Source of the DNA: Chitinophaga tropicalis
Lineage (GTDB): Bacteria > Bacteroidota > Bacteroidia > Chitinophagales > Chitinophagaceae
Length of the DNA stretch: 64,000 nt
Assembly: GCF_009758205.1 (NCBI RefSeq)
Contig: NZ_WRXN01000012.1
Coordinates: 124,001 to 188,000 of the forward strand
Direction: 5' to 3'
Positions 17,208 to 26,391 of the stretch are shown here, piece after piece. The translations under genes were made by a program, and so were the position numbers. Every line of letters starts with the position of its first letter. The first letter of the stretch is position 1. Below the pieces are notes generated by a model. The model was not told the origin of the DNA, did no database searches, and saw only the letters and a program-made list of their open reading frames with translations.

Positions 17208-18623
17208 TTAAGGTTTACTGCTGCGTGCCACTTCCAGCTGTTGTAACAGCTCCCGGATAGTGTTGGCCGCATATGCTTCTGTCAGCAAGGCCTGCCAGGC
17301 TGTATTCCTGGTTTGTATAAGATCTGTTTCTGCACGGTTCAGCACATACAGGGCGTTGGTCACCTCAATGATGTTGGTTAACCCGCCCTTATACAATGCC
17401 ATCTTCTGCAAAGCGGCTGCCCTTGCGGCATTCAGCTGTGCCGGCATTTCCTGCAGCTTCTCTGCGGCAGTTTGTATGTCCAGGCGCGCCTGTTGCAATT
17501 GGTTGTCCAGCATGGCGTGTGAGGCATCCAGTTGCTGAGCGGCAGCCTGGGTACGCAGGTGCTGCTCACGCACTTTGTCTTTTGTATGGCCGATGTCCAT
17601 GAGGTTGTAGGTGATGGCCAGCCCTGCCATGTAGTTATAGCGGCTGACTCCCAGGCCTGTCATCAGGTCTTTGTTATAGATATCATTGTATTGTCCGCTG
17701 GAGCCGCGCAGCCAGCCTGCTGCCAGCAGGTTGACCTTAGGCAGCGCGGCTCTTTTTGTTACCTGTTCATGTTGCTGTTGCTGTAACAACAGGCCATTAT
17801 AGTAGCGCAGCAAGGGATGTGCAGGTGTGATGGAGACTGTATCTGCCCCGGAGGTCAGTAATTGCGGCAGATGTTCGTCATACAGCGTATCTGGCTGTAT
17901 GGCAGCGCTGTCCAGGCCTGTAAGGATACCGAGATGCGCGCGTACGCGATTATAGGCATTGCGGATGTCCAGGTAATTGAGCCGGGCTTTGGAAAGTTCT
18001 GCCGCAGCTATGGAGCTGTCCACTCCAGGTTTCAATCCGTGTAATACTATTGATGTAACGGCCTTCTGCACGGAGCGGGTGCGGGCAATGTTATCTTCCT
18101 GGATCTTCATCAGCCGGTGGTATTGCAGCAGGCCTATATAGTCCCGGACAACTGACAGTGTCAGATCATTGGCGGTAATATCTGCATCATAACCGGCTAC
18201 TTTCTGTTTCTGCGCAGCCTCTTCACGTTGTGTGCGGTATGCGCCGAAGTTGTATATCTCCCATTGCACCTGCGCCAGCGCTATGTTGCCGCTCATCAGA
18301 TCTGAACGGTTTCCATCCCTGATACCGCCAGATGTGGATGGTACGGTGCTGAGCGGAAAATAGGAGCCATAGATGCCGTTGTCTGTACCGACAGTGGCTT
18401 CCTCCATCAGTTTGACGGAGGGCCATCTGTTATGCCGTACATCAATACTCTGTGCTTCTGCCGCCTGGGATAAAGTTTGTTTTGCTTTTAATGAAGGATA
18501 ATGTTGCAGGGTGAGTGTAACAGCCTGTTGCAATGTAAGCGTTTGTGCAAAGGAATGCCCTGTCATGCCTGTAAACAGGCATAACACCACTATACACACC
18601 CCTGCCCCTTTATGAAATATCAT
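17208..18623 (-). CDS. TolC-family outer membrane efflux protein
   Basis: This 471-residue protein has a signal peptide (cleavage likely after GHSFA, before QTLTLQQAV) and two repeats of the long alpha-helical barrel region (LTLQQAVTLTLQHYPSLKAKQTLSQAAEAQ and the heptad-like helices at about 355-460). It forms the outer membrane exit duct for the RND pump. It is transcribed ahead of the pump and adaptor genes with very short gaps, so the three make one tripartite system. Confidence 0.9.
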   Translation of the reverse strand: MIFHKGAGVCIVVLCLFTGMTGHSFAQTLTLQQAVTLTLQHYPSLKAKQTLSQAAEAQSIDVRHNRWPSVKLMEEATVGTDNGIYGSYFPLSTVPSTSGGIRDGNRSDLMSGNIALAQVQWEIYNFGAYRTQREEAAQKQKVAGYDADITANDLTLSVVRDYIGLLQYHRLMKIQEDNIARTRSVQKAVTSIVLHGLKPGVDSSIAAAELSKARLNYLDIRNAYNRVRAHLGILTGLDSAAIQPDTLYDEHLPQLLTSGADTVSITPAHPLLRYYNGLLLQQQQHEQVTKRAALPKVNLLAAGWLRGSSGQYNDIYNKDLMTGLGVSRYNYMAGLAITYNLMDIGHTKDKVREQHLRTQAAAQQLDASHAMLDNQLQQARLDIQTAAEKLQEMPAQLNAARAAALQKMALYKGGLTNIIEVTNALYVLNRAETDLIQTRNTAWQALLTEAYAANTIRELLQQLEVARSSKP

Positions 18624-18674
18624 AAATGACAGTGTGAATTAAATTAGAAAATGATGGAAATACGATCTGTAGGA

Positions 18675-19016
18675 TCAGGCTGTGGGAGGGCCCCGCCAGT
18701 CACTGAGCGTGACTGCTACGCTGATATATGATTCCTTATATCCTTTATAGACAGGAACGGAATAAATAAAGTTCAGAGGTTTGATGCGGATACTGGCAAC
18801 AAACAGGAACAGCTCATGATAGTCATTCAGCGCCTTGGTGCGGAGCCTGTGCTGCTGGAACATATTGCAGGGCTCCAGCTGTACGGCGCGCGGTTTTGCA
18901 GCAGAGAATGAATGGAGAACTGTGTCAATGCGGGAAACAGTATTGGCAACATGCGGGCCTCCCTGTAGTACAGGCAGGATAAATATACCTAATAAAAACA
19001 GTAACAGCCGTTTCAA
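18675..19016 (-). CDS. Small secreted hypothetical protein leading the efflux operon
   Basis: This 113-residue protein has a clear signal peptide (MKRLLLFLLGIFILPVLQG) and no domain I recognise. The mature part is short, contains one Cys and ends in DWRGPPTA. It lies 51 bases upstream of the TolC-type gene on the same strand, so it is probably the first gene of the efflux operon. The position suggests an accessory or sensing role in the periplasm, but nothing in the sequence proves it. Confidence 0.55.
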   Translation of the reverse strand: MKRLLLFLLGIFILPVLQGGPHVANTVSRIDTVLHSFSAAKPRAVQLEPCNMFQQHRLRTKALNDYHELFLFVASIRIKPLNFIYSVPVYKGYKESYISVAVTLSDWRGPPTA

Positions 19017-19146
19017 TTGAGACCCATTTTAATTGATGATGCAAGATACCCAAACATCTTTATAAATGACAGCCCCCTTCCCTCTTTTAAGCGAATTATA
19101 ATACCGTTGTACCGGAGCGCATATACCAGTTCAGTATATTTGCTTT

Positions 19147-19842
19147 ATGAACTGTCTCATTATAGACGATAATAAGCTGGCCCGTACTGCCATGAAACAG
19201 CTGGTAAGCCATGTGGACGGGTTGCAGGTGCTGGGTGAATGTGCCAGTGCCATAGAGGCATATAACCTGTTGCAGAAGGAAAAGATAGATCTGTTGCTGC
19301 TGGATATTGAAATGCCGGGAATGAGCGGTATAGAGTTGACCCGCAACCTGGGGAAACAGGGGCCTGTCATCATCTTCACTACGGCTAAAAAGGATTACGC
19401 GGTAGAGGCGTTTGAGCTGAATGTAGCGGATTATCTTATTAAGCCTGTCAGCCCTGCCAGGTTTATCCAGGCTATAGATAAGGCCAGGGAGATCGTATCC
19501 GGCAGTTCAAAGGAACTGCACAGTTCGGATAGTGAATTTGTCTTTATCAGGGACAATGGAGTACTGAAAAGGATCAGCCTGGACGACATACTTTACCTGG
19601 AAGCCATGGGTGATTATGTAAAGCTGCATATTACGCAGAAGTTCCATGCTATTCATTCCACTTTAAAAGCGGTAGAAGAGAAACTGCCTCCTTCCCGTTT
19701 CATGCGTGTACACCGTTCTTATATTGTAGCATTGGATAAGATTGATGCTATAGAAGACGGCGCCATCATTATCAGAAAGGAGGCAGTGCCTGTAGCCGAT
19801 GCTTACCGGGCTGCACTCAACAGCCGGCTCAATTTATTATAA
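19147..19842 (+). CDS. LytTR-family response regulator
   Basis: This 231-residue DNA-binding regulator has a receiver domain (about 1-120) with the acidic pocket IIDDNK, phospho-acceptor Asp53 in LLLLDIEMPG and the conserved Lys in YLIKPVS, followed by a LytTR domain (about 140-231; ISLDDILYLEAMGDYVKLH, then FMRVHRSYIVALDKID). LytTR proteins of this kind usually pair with a membrane histidine kinase of the His_kinase/LytS type, but none is next to it. Its 3' end overlaps the convergent peptidase gene by 6 bases. Confidence 0.93.
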   Translation: MNCLIIDDNKLARTAMKQLVSHVDGLQVLGECASAIEAYNLLQKEKIDLLLLDIEMPGMSGIELTRNLGKQGPVIIFTTAKKDYAVEAFELNVADYLIKPVSPARFIQAIDKAREIVSGSSKELHSSDSEFVFIRDNGVLKRISLDDILYLEAMGDYVKLHITQKFHAIHSTLKAVEEKLPPSRFMRVHRSYIVALDKIDAIEDGAIIIRKEAVPVADAYRAALNSRLNLL

Positions 19843-22068
19843 GCTGTTAAGGGCCTGTTGCAGGTAACCGGTAAGGCGGTTTATTGCGGCAGCAGCAATG
19901 CCTATCTGTTCGTCAGCCTCTTTCCATTCTCTTTGTTCAATAGCTTCCCTGATACCGGGTAATGTCTTCACGCCGTAGCCGGTATAAAAACCAGGTGCAT
20001 AGATGACGTGTTTGTACCAGGAGCGGTTAGGTAAGCCTTTATCTGACAGCAACTGCTGTTCCGCCTGGAACAGGGCTTTGTTGAAAGCCTCCAGTTTTGC
20101 GGCAGGCACCTGTTTCTTATTCCATACATCGTATACACGGCGGGATACGCTGTCCAGTCCAACAAGGGCATTCTGCAATCTTGAGAAGTCTATATAAGGC
20201 ACTTCAGATTTGGGTGCGGGTGCTTTTAGCGGCTTGGTGGCATCGCTGGTGACCTGGTAGACATTGCTGTTTATGAGCTGGTTGTCTGTCAGGGTGGTTT
20301 CCCTCATCTGGTCTGCCAGTGTTACCAGCTCTGTAGTATAGCCGTTCACGGTTTTATACAGGCTACGGAAATCGAAAGGCAGCAGGTCAGCATCTGCCAG
20401 TCTTAATGCCGCATGTCCGCCAACTTTTGCCAGTGCTGTTCCGTATGCGAACCCGGGATCTTTAAAGCGGGAGTAGTTATCGTAAGTATCGTAGATGGAG
20501 TGGTATTCTCCTCCTGCCCCTTCTCCGCCGAAACCTATGTTCAGGGAAGGGATGCCCAGGTGCTGCAGGAAAGTGGAATAGTCGGAGCCGGAGCCCAGGG
20601 CGCTCAGGGTCAGGTCTTTCTTGTTGAGCAGGTCTTTCTTTGCTTTGGTGTTAGATGCCGCTGCTACATCTGAAGCCAGTTTCCTTTCTGCGATGCTGAT
20701 GTTTGTCTGCGGATCGCTGATATCTTTTGCTATCTCCGCCACAAAGGGTTCCAGTGCGTGAGAACCACCGGCACCGAGGTATCCTCTGCTGTTGCCGTCT
20801 GAATTGATATATGCCACAACCTTTTGCTGTAGTTCTGCGGCATGTTCTTCCGCCCATTCTGTTGAGCCCAGCAGGCCGGGTTCTTCACCGTCCCATGCGG
20901 TATAGACCAGGGTCCTTTTAGGTCTGTATCCTTTCTTAGCCAGGTCGCCGATGGCGCGGGCTTCTTCCAGTAATGCCGCCAGGCCGCTTACCGGGTCTGC
21001 AGCCCCATATACCCATGCGTCATGGTGATTGCCACGGATGACCCATTGATCAGGGTATTCGCTGCCTTTCAGTGTAGCCACTACATTATATGCAGGCACT
21101 ATTTTCCAGTCAAACTCCAGTTTCAGGTGTACTTTGGTCTTACCTGGCCCTACATGATAGGTGAAAGGCAGGGCGCCTCTCCAGGATTCAGGAGCTACGG
21201 GCCCACCCAGGGCTTCCAGTAATGGAGCTGCGTCATGATAGCTGATGGGTAGTACGGGTATCTTCAGGAGGTTGGGAGCGGCGGAGCGTTCCAGGCGTTG
21301 GGCCTTTTCCGTTGCCCCTACCCCTGGCGTCAGCGGATCTCCGGGGTATACTACTATATCCAGTACGGACCCACGCTGTACGCCGTATTCGCTTTTATAT
21401 GCCCCCTGGGGGTATACTTCTCCCTGGTAATAACCATCATCTTCAGGATCAGAATAGATGATGGTGCCGATGGCGCCGTGTTCCTGCGCTACTTTTGGCT
21501 TGGTACCTCTCCAGGAGCGGCCGTATCTGGCTATTACTATCTTTCCTTTTACATCTATTCCCAGGCGTTCCAGGTATTCATAGTCTTCCGGCAGTCCGTA
21601 GTTGACGAATACCAGTTCGCCGGTTACATCTCCGTCTGCGCTCCAGGCGTTATAAGTAGGAAGCTCGTCCGGCTGGCCGGTAGTAGGATCTTCCTTTAAG
21701 GCAGGTTCTTTCAGAACGGCTTTATAGTTGTCAGGGTATACTGCTTCCAGTATCCTTGTTTTGGGCGTAGGGAACAATACCTGGAAGGTTTCTATCCTGG
21801 CATCCCATCCGTAGCTTTTGAACTGCTGGAGAATGTTTTCGGCCACCCATTTATCTCTCGGTATTCCGAGGTAATGTTGTTTTTCGGTAAGTGTCTTAAT
21901 GTTCTTTCCGATGGCTTCAGCGCTGAGAAGCTTATCGAACCTGGCTTCCAGTTCCTGTTGTTGTGCAGCGTGCCCGCCGGTAAACCCGGCAGGTTTGTTC
22001 TGTGCATGTGCACTATGCAGCACGAAGAGTGCAATAGCGAGGGCACAGGTAGTTTTCATCATGTTCAT
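19837..22068 (-). CDS. M28-family zinc peptidase (glutamate carboxypeptidase II-like)
   Basis: This 743-residue exported peptidase has a signal peptide ending in HSAHA, a PA domain inserted at about 145-240, the M28 catalytic domain and a C-terminal helical dimerisation domain like that of transferrin receptor/PSMA. Zinc ligands and the catalytic base are visible: NHHDAW, GAADPVSG, WDGEEPG, INSDGN and EYHSIYDTYDN. It probably removes C-terminal or N-terminal acidic or neutral residues from peptides in the periplasm. Two in-frame ATGs follow the one chosen; each leaves the signal peptide intact. It is monocistronic and convergent with the LytTR gene. Confidence 0.9.
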   Translation of the reverse strand: MNMMKTTCALAIALFVLHSAHAQNKPAGFTGGHAAQQQELEARFDKLLSAEAIGKNIKTLTEKQHYLGIPRDKWVAENILQQFKSYGWDARIETFQVLFPTPKTRILEAVYPDNYKAVLKEPALKEDPTTGQPDELPTYNAWSADGDVTGELVFVNYGLPEDYEYLERLGIDVKGKIVIARYGRSWRGTKPKVAQEHGAIGTIIYSDPEDDGYYQGEVYPQGAYKSEYGVQRGSVLDIVVYPGDPLTPGVGATEKAQRLERSAAPNLLKIPVLPISYHDAAPLLEALGGPVAPESWRGALPFTYHVGPGKTKVHLKLEFDWKIVPAYNVVATLKGSEYPDQWVIRGNHHDAWVYGAADPVSGLAALLEEARAIGDLAKKGYRPKRTLVYTAWDGEEPGLLGSTEWAEEHAAELQQKVVAYINSDGNSRGYLGAGGSHALEPFVAEIAKDISDPQTNISIAERKLASDVAAASNTKAKKDLLNKKDLTLSALGSGSDYSTFLQHLGIPSLNIGFGGEGAGGEYHSIYDTYDNYSRFKDPGFAYGTALAKVGGHAALRLADADLLPFDFRSLYKTVNGYTTELVTLADQMRETTLTDNQLINSNVYQVTSDATKPLKAPAPKSEVPYIDFSRLQNALVGLDSVSRRVYDVWNKKQVPAAKLEAFNKALFQAEQQLLSDKGLPNRSWYKHVIYAPGFYTGYGVKTLPGIREAIEQREWKEADEQIGIAAAAINRLTGYLQQALNSL

Positions 22069-22266
22069 TGCAGAAGAGGGTTTATTAGTCTACTTAATTA
22101 GTAGGTAAATATACCGGTTATTCTTTATTTTTCATTATCCCCGACGACAGTTTTTCCTTTTCCACCGATGGCTGTTGCCTGTTAACCCAAATCTGCCGGC
22201 CCGGGGCATGTTGCTGTTGTACCTTTAGGTCAACAAACTAATTGATCACTTAAAAAAGAAAGAGTC

Positions 22267-22488
22267 ATGAAAAAGTTAGGAATAATGATGGCAGCAGCCA
22301 TGATACTTGCAGGTACCGCAACTTATGCAAACATTAAACCTGCACATTCTGCAAAAGCAGCTACAACTGTTACAGCACAGCAGGAAAAGCCAACAGCATC
22401 AACAGCAAAGACTACAAAAAAGTCTCATAAGAAACATCATCACGCAAAGAAAGCAGCAGCAGCAACTACGGCTCCAAAGGCAAAATAA
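22267..22488 (+). CDS. Tiny secreted Lys/His/Ala-rich protein
   Basis: This 73-residue protein has a signal peptide (MKKLGIMMAAAMILAGTATYA) followed by a low-complexity basic tail rich in Lys, Ala, Thr and His, with KSHKKHHHAKK near the end. No domain is recognised. The composition resembles small acid-shock or nucleic-acid/metal-binding periplasmic proteins, which is only an analogy. A similar protein lies after the hybrid kinase at 25078. It is transcribed in the same direction as the kinase, with a palindrome between them. Confidence 0.7.
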   Translation: MKKLGIMMAAAMILAGTATYANIKPAHSAKAATTVTAQQEKPTASTAKTTKKSHKKHHHAKKAAAATTAPKAK

Positions 22489-22603
22489 GGAATTACCGCT
22501 TCTGAAAAATACGGGTTACGGGTGAGCCTTTGTTCATCCGTAATTCCGTACTAACATCCTGGTTTAGTTTTTGTGCTGATTGCGGGTTAAGGACTTAATC
22601 ATG

Positions 22604-22667
22604 AAAGTCGCTTCTGTCTACGGCAAAGGCGATTTTTGTGATATTTTTTCTTCGCGCTGCGCGCAGC
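22604..22667. repeat. REP-like palindrome copy 3 with GCGC box
   Basis: Imperfect 15-base arms (22604-22618 and 22622-22636) surround a 3-base loop with the GTC-TAC-GGC tip, and GCGCTGCGCGCAGC follows at 22654-22667. It is a degenerate member of the family seen at 4559 and 11467, lying between a tiny secreted protein gene and the hybrid kinase, where it may act as a weak terminator. Confidence 0.6.
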
Positions 22668-22702
22668 TAAAAATCAAACTGCGACACTAGCTAATTCGTA
22701 TT

Positions 22703-22710
22703 TATCTTTG
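22703..22710 (+). promoter_or_regulatory. Candidate Bacteroidota -7 box for the hybrid kinase
   Basis: TATCTTTG fits the TAnnTTTG consensus and lies 28 bases before the start codon. I do not see a convincing TTG element 19-21 bases upstream, so this is tentative. Confidence 0.35.
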
Positions 22711-22738
22711 TATCTCACTTACGGATTATCTGATCACA

Positions 22739-24937
22739 ATGCAGCCGAAACTGGTCAAATATTATTTAATGGCCCTGTTCATTGCAGGGCTATTCCTGTT
22801 CATAGTGCTGCAGTTCAACTCCGCACAGAATATCCGCAAGCTCATTTCCGGTAATGAGCAGCTGCTGGCAGAACTGAATGTGAAGAATGAATTACAGAAG
22901 CTGCAGACAAGTATTGCCAAAACTGACAGTAAGGTAAGAGGCACTGTTATATCGCAGGATACGCTTAATATTACGGGTATTGAAGCGGAAGTAGCCCTTA
23001 TCAGGGCAGAGCTTACCGAGATCAACAAGCTGGTGAGGAGCGACAGTACGGAGAAACTGCTTACCCAGCTCAACTATCTTGTTGATGAAAAGAATAATTT
23101 CAATGTAGCGGTGCTGGATTCCTTCTATGGCAAAGGCAAATGGTCTGCAGAGCGGATGATCAATGCCCAGAAGGGGAAGCGTCTCGGAGAAGCTATAAAC
23201 AATATCCTTCACCAGCTGGACAGCACCCGGCAAACGGCTGTTAACCATACTACCCAGGTCATAGATACCAGTGGCCGCAAGGCGCTGAACTGGGGCACTG
23301 TAATGCTCTTTTTTGCGGGCATTGCCAGCCTCCTTTCCTTCCTTTACATTACCAGCAGGATCTATAAACAGGAGCAGCTGATAGATGCGCTTGACCAGTC
23401 CCGCGAGAAAGAAAAGAAACTGGCCGCTGTAAAAGATCAGTTCCTGGCTAATATGAGCCATGAGATACGTACTCCCATGAACGCTGTGCTGGGTTTTACC
23501 AACTTATTGCGGCAACAGCCCCTTAATGAAAGGTCTGAAGAATATGTAACGGCTATCCAGCATGCAGGAGAAAACCTGCTGGAGATCATCAACGATATAC
23601 TGGATATCTCTAAAATAGAATCGGGGATGATGCGGCTGGAGCCGGTGTCTTTCAGCCTTCGGGGAATGCTGCATTCGTTACAGCTGATGTTCGGGCCTAA
23701 AGCAAGGGAAAAGCAGCTGGAGCTGACAGTGACGATAGACCAGGAAGTACCGGACCTCCTGTATGGTGATGTGGTGCGTCTTACACAGGTGCTGGTCAAC
23801 CTGACCAACAATGCCATCAAGTTCACCGCCAGGGGCAGTGTAGCTATCAGGGTAGAGCGTATCAGTGCTATTCCCCAAACGGTATACCTGCGTTTCAGCG
23901 TTACCGATACAGGGATAGGAATAGCGCGGGATAAGCTGCCTGCTATTTTTGACCGTTTCAGCCAGGCGGAGGCGGATACCACCCGTAAATTCGGTGGCAC
24001 AGGGCTTGGGCTTACCATCGTTAAACAACTGGTGGAACTGCAGCATGGGAAGATATCTGTGGAGAGCGAGCCTGGCAGGGGAAGCACGTTCATTGTTGAA
24101 CTGCCTTATGCGCCGGGTGAGCTGCAGGCAGAGAACGGGGAGAATTATCTGCCTGAAAACTATATACTTCCACATGAAACGGACATACGGCTGCTGGTAG
24201 CGGAAGATAACCGCATGAACCAGCATCTGTTACGTCACCTGCTTACCAACAGGAAGTTTCACTTCCAGCTGGTGAACAACGGGCAGGAGGCATTGGCCGC
24301 TCTCAGCAATCATCATTTTGACCTGATATTAATGGATATACAGATGCCTGAAATGGATGGTTATACCACGGCCAGGAAGATACGTATGGAGCTGCAGTCC
24401 AATATACCTATCATTGCTATGACAGCCCATGCTATGGCCGGGGAAAGGGAAAGATGCCTGCAGGCGGGTATGAATGAATACCTTGCCAAGCCTATCCGGG
24501 AGGAAGAGCTGTTCCGGCTTATCCATGTATTTACCGGGAAGGCTGCCAGCCCCGAACTGTTTGCTCACCTGAACGGGCATACACATGTGCAGGAAGAAAA
24601 GCTGGTGCAGCTTGAATACCTGCAGCAGCTGTCCCGCGGAGACAAGGAGTTTGAAAAGAATATGCTGCAGCAGTTTGTTACCCAGCTGCCGGAAGACCTT
24701 TCCCGGCTTAAGCAGGCTATAGAAACGGATGATATACCCGGTATACGCAGTACTGCCCATAACCTGAAGACCACCGTATCTTTTATAGGCCTGCAGACAA
24801 GGCTGGAACCGCTGCTTTCCTCCCTGGAAAGAACGGATACCGGTAAGTACCAGGCAACTGCCGTAGCTACTACCTTTGATACGCTTAAACAGCTATGCAT
24901 GCAGGCCATGCAGGAAACATTACAGATACTTCTGTAA
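22739..24937 (+). CDS. Hybrid sensor histidine kinase with receiver and Hpt domains
   Basis: This 732-residue membrane kinase has TM1 (about 9-28), a 160-residue periplasmic sensor region of coiled type, TM2 (about 185-207), a HisKA domain with phospho-His241 in NMSHEIRTPMNAVLG, a HATPase domain (NNAIKFT, DTGIGIA, GTGLGL), a receiver with Asp533 in LILMDIQMPEMDG, and a C-terminal Hpt domain with His674 in STAHNLKTTVSF. This is a complete phosphorelay in one protein except for the output regulator. The LuxR-type regulator downstream is a possible partner, but it has its own receiver and is about 830 bases away. The signal it senses is unknown. Confidence 0.92.
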   Translation: MQPKLVKYYLMALFIAGLFLFIVLQFNSAQNIRKLISGNEQLLAELNVKNELQKLQTSIAKTDSKVRGTVISQDTLNITGIEAEVALIRAELTEINKLVRSDSTEKLLTQLNYLVDEKNNFNVAVLDSFYGKGKWSAERMINAQKGKRLGEAINNILHQLDSTRQTAVNHTTQVIDTSGRKALNWGTVMLFFAGIASLLSFLYITSRIYKQEQLIDALDQSREKEKKLAAVKDQFLANMSHEIRTPMNAVLGFTNLLRQQPLNERSEEYVTAIQHAGENLLEIINDILDISKIESGMMRLEPVSFSLRGMLHSLQLMFGPKAREKQLELTVTIDQEVPDLLYGDVVRLTQVLVNLTNNAIKFTARGSVAIRVERISAIPQTVYLRFSVTDTGIGIARDKLPAIFDRFSQAEADTTRKFGGTGLGLTIVKQLVELQHGKISVESEPGRGSTFIVELPYAPGELQAENGENYLPENYILPHETDIRLLVAEDNRMNQHLLRHLLTNRKFHFQLVNNGQEALAALSNHHFDLILMDIQMPEMDGYTTARKIRMELQSNIPIIAMTAHAMAGERERCLQAGMNEYLAKPIREEELFRLIHVFTGKAASPELFAHLNGHTHVQEEKLVQLEYLQQLSRGDKEFEKNMLQQFVTQLPEDLSRLKQAIETDDIPGIRSTAHNLKTTVSFIGLQTRLEPLLSSLERTDTGKYQATAVATTFDTLKQLCMQAMQETLQILL

Positions 24938-25077
24938 ATACCCTGACTTCACTTTCTCCTTTTTCAACGACACTTCGTCCCTTTTCACCGAAACCGCCCG
25001 GAAAACGGCCTCTGATGCCCGTAAATTTACATCAGAAACAATAACAAGATTTCTCAATCATTCTAAAACTAAAGATC

Positions 25078-25260
25078 ATGAACTTCAAGAAAAGTCTTAT
25101 TGTAGCGGCTGTATTTATGAGCATGAGCGCAATCACTTTCGCACAGACTCCTGCACAGAAACCTGCAAAGAAAGAAAAAGCTAAAACAGAGAAAGCTGTT
25201 TCTGATACTGCTAAAGCTGCTCATAAAGGTCATAAGCCTGCTGCAAAGAAAGGCGCCTGA
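25078..25260 (+). CDS. Tiny secreted Lys/Ala/Pro-rich protein
   Basis: This 60-residue protein has a signal peptide (MNFKKSLIVAAVFMSMSAITFA, cut before QTPAQ) and a basic tail of Lys, Ala and Pro repeats (PAQKPAKKEKAKTEKA, then AAHKGHKPAAKKGA). No domain is recognised. It resembles the 73-residue protein upstream of the kinase in design, and the two flank the sensor gene. It ends at a strong terminator. Confidence 0.7.
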   Translation: MNFKKSLIVAAVFMSMSAITFAQTPAQKPAKKEKAKTEKAVSDTAKAAHKGHKPAAKKGA

Positions 25261-25287
25261 TCAGCTAACAAGAGGAAATCATTTCAG

Positions 25288-25314
25288 GGCTGGCCGGTTG
25301 GCCGGCCTTTTTTG
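25288..25314 (+). terminator. Intrinsic terminator after the tiny secreted protein
   Basis: Eight-base GC-rich arms (GGCTGGCC and GGCCGGCC, one wobble pair) with a GGTT loop are followed by a run of seven T. It is a textbook rho-independent terminator. Confidence 0.85.
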
Positions 25315-25767
25315 TGGCAATATTTTAATCCTGCTTTCTTTAAATCTGACAAAAAAGTGATTTTTTTTGGTCCGGATGAGCTGGAAAAGAATAGAATTAT
25401 TAATTTTACGCCGCATAATACTTTACCCCGTTCCACCCTCTTCTGCCGCGAAAGAAAGATAGCAGTACAGAAGCCATTGAGTTAACGCGGTTTAAGACAT
25501 CTGATACCTGTCACACAAATCCTGTTAAAAAGAAGTATGCTGTTCCCAGCCATGGCTATGCTATGTCTTTGAGGACCCAGTTTAAGCATTTTAACGTTTG
25601 AAATATTAAAGTGGACTTTTTTGTTTCTATTATGAGAACCCGGACAATCTGTAGCAATGTAAACTATTGTTTGAGCTCACCACAACCCGATGTAACAAGA
25701 CACAATATCGATCCGTCCTCCGGACAGGAAGGACGGGCATAACCATTAATGTTCAATATCATAAATT
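25315..25767. other. Long leader region of the LuxR-type regulator
   Basis: About 450 bases hold no gene I can support. Near the 3' end there is a hairpin with 7-base arms (CCGTCCT at 25713-25719 and AGGACGG at 25730-25736), 30 bases before the regulator's start, so it would sit in the 5' untranslated region. No clear promoter box was found. The length suggests regulation at the transcript level or several promoter elements. Confidence 0.4.
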
Positions 25768-26391
25768 ATGATTCGCGTTATTACTATTGATGATCACCCC
25801 ATTGTACTGGAAGGCCTTAAGAACCTGTTCTCCAATGACCCGGATATTATACTGGAGAAGCAACTGACATCGGGAACAGATGCCTTAGAGGCTTTACAGG
25901 AAACGCAGCCAGATATTATCCTGCTTGATATTAACCTGCAGGATATAAATGGGGTCACACTTTGTGCTGATATCAAAAAAGAGTATAGCCATGTAAGTAT
26001 CATAGTGTTCAGCAACAGCAATGACAGGAATGTAATATTATCTGCGCTGGCAAATGGCGCCAGTGGTTATATACTTAAGAACACTCCTAATGAAGAGATA
26101 CCGGATGCTGTCAGGAAAGTATATGGCGGTGGTATATATTTCTGTTCCGGTACGCAGAAGATACTTAATAGTACAAGCCCTGAGTCTGTTTTGCAATTGC
26201 CTCAGCTTACCAGCCGGGAGAGGGAGATATTAGCGTTGATAGGCCAAGGGAATACTTCCCAGGAAATTGCTTCGCAGTTATTTATCAGTGCATATACGGT
26301 TGATGGCCACAGGAAGAAAATGATGAAGAAGTTTAAAGTAAATAGTATGATGGCTATTATAAAGATCGCGACTGAACATAGTCTCATGTAG
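25768..26391 (+). CDS. NarL/LuxR-type response regulator
   Basis: This 207-residue regulator has a receiver domain (about 1-120; IDDHPIVLEG, phospho-acceptor Asp54 in ILLDINLQD, Lys in GYILKN) and a LuxR helix-turn-helix (about 145-200; LTSREREILALIGQGNTSQE then ISAYTVDGHRKKMMKKF). It is the last gene before the peptide synthetase operon and points toward it, separated by about 410 bases that include a terminator-like palindrome. It may regulate the operon, but position is the only evidence. Its kinase could be the hybrid sensor upstream or one elsewhere. Confidence 0.92.
   Translation: MIRVITIDDHPIVLEGLKNLFSNDPDIILEKQLTSGTDALEALQETQPDIILLDINLQDINGVTLCADIKKEYSHVSIIVFSNSNDRNVILSALANGASGYILKNTPNEEIPDAVRKVYGGGIYFCSGTQKILNSTSPESVLQLPQLTSREREILALIGQGNTSQEIASQLFISAYTVDGHRKKMMKKFKVNSMMAIIKIATEHSLM

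Noticed and set aside
19135..19142. TATATTTG as promoter of the LytTR gene
   Set aside because: It fits the -7 consensus but ends 4 bases before the start codon, and the nearest TTG upstream is 25 bases away, so transcription would begin inside the gene.
22091..22105. CTACT-n5-AGTAG inverted repeat before the M28 peptidase
   Set aside because: The arms are only five bases in an AT-rich stretch; chance occurrence is likely.
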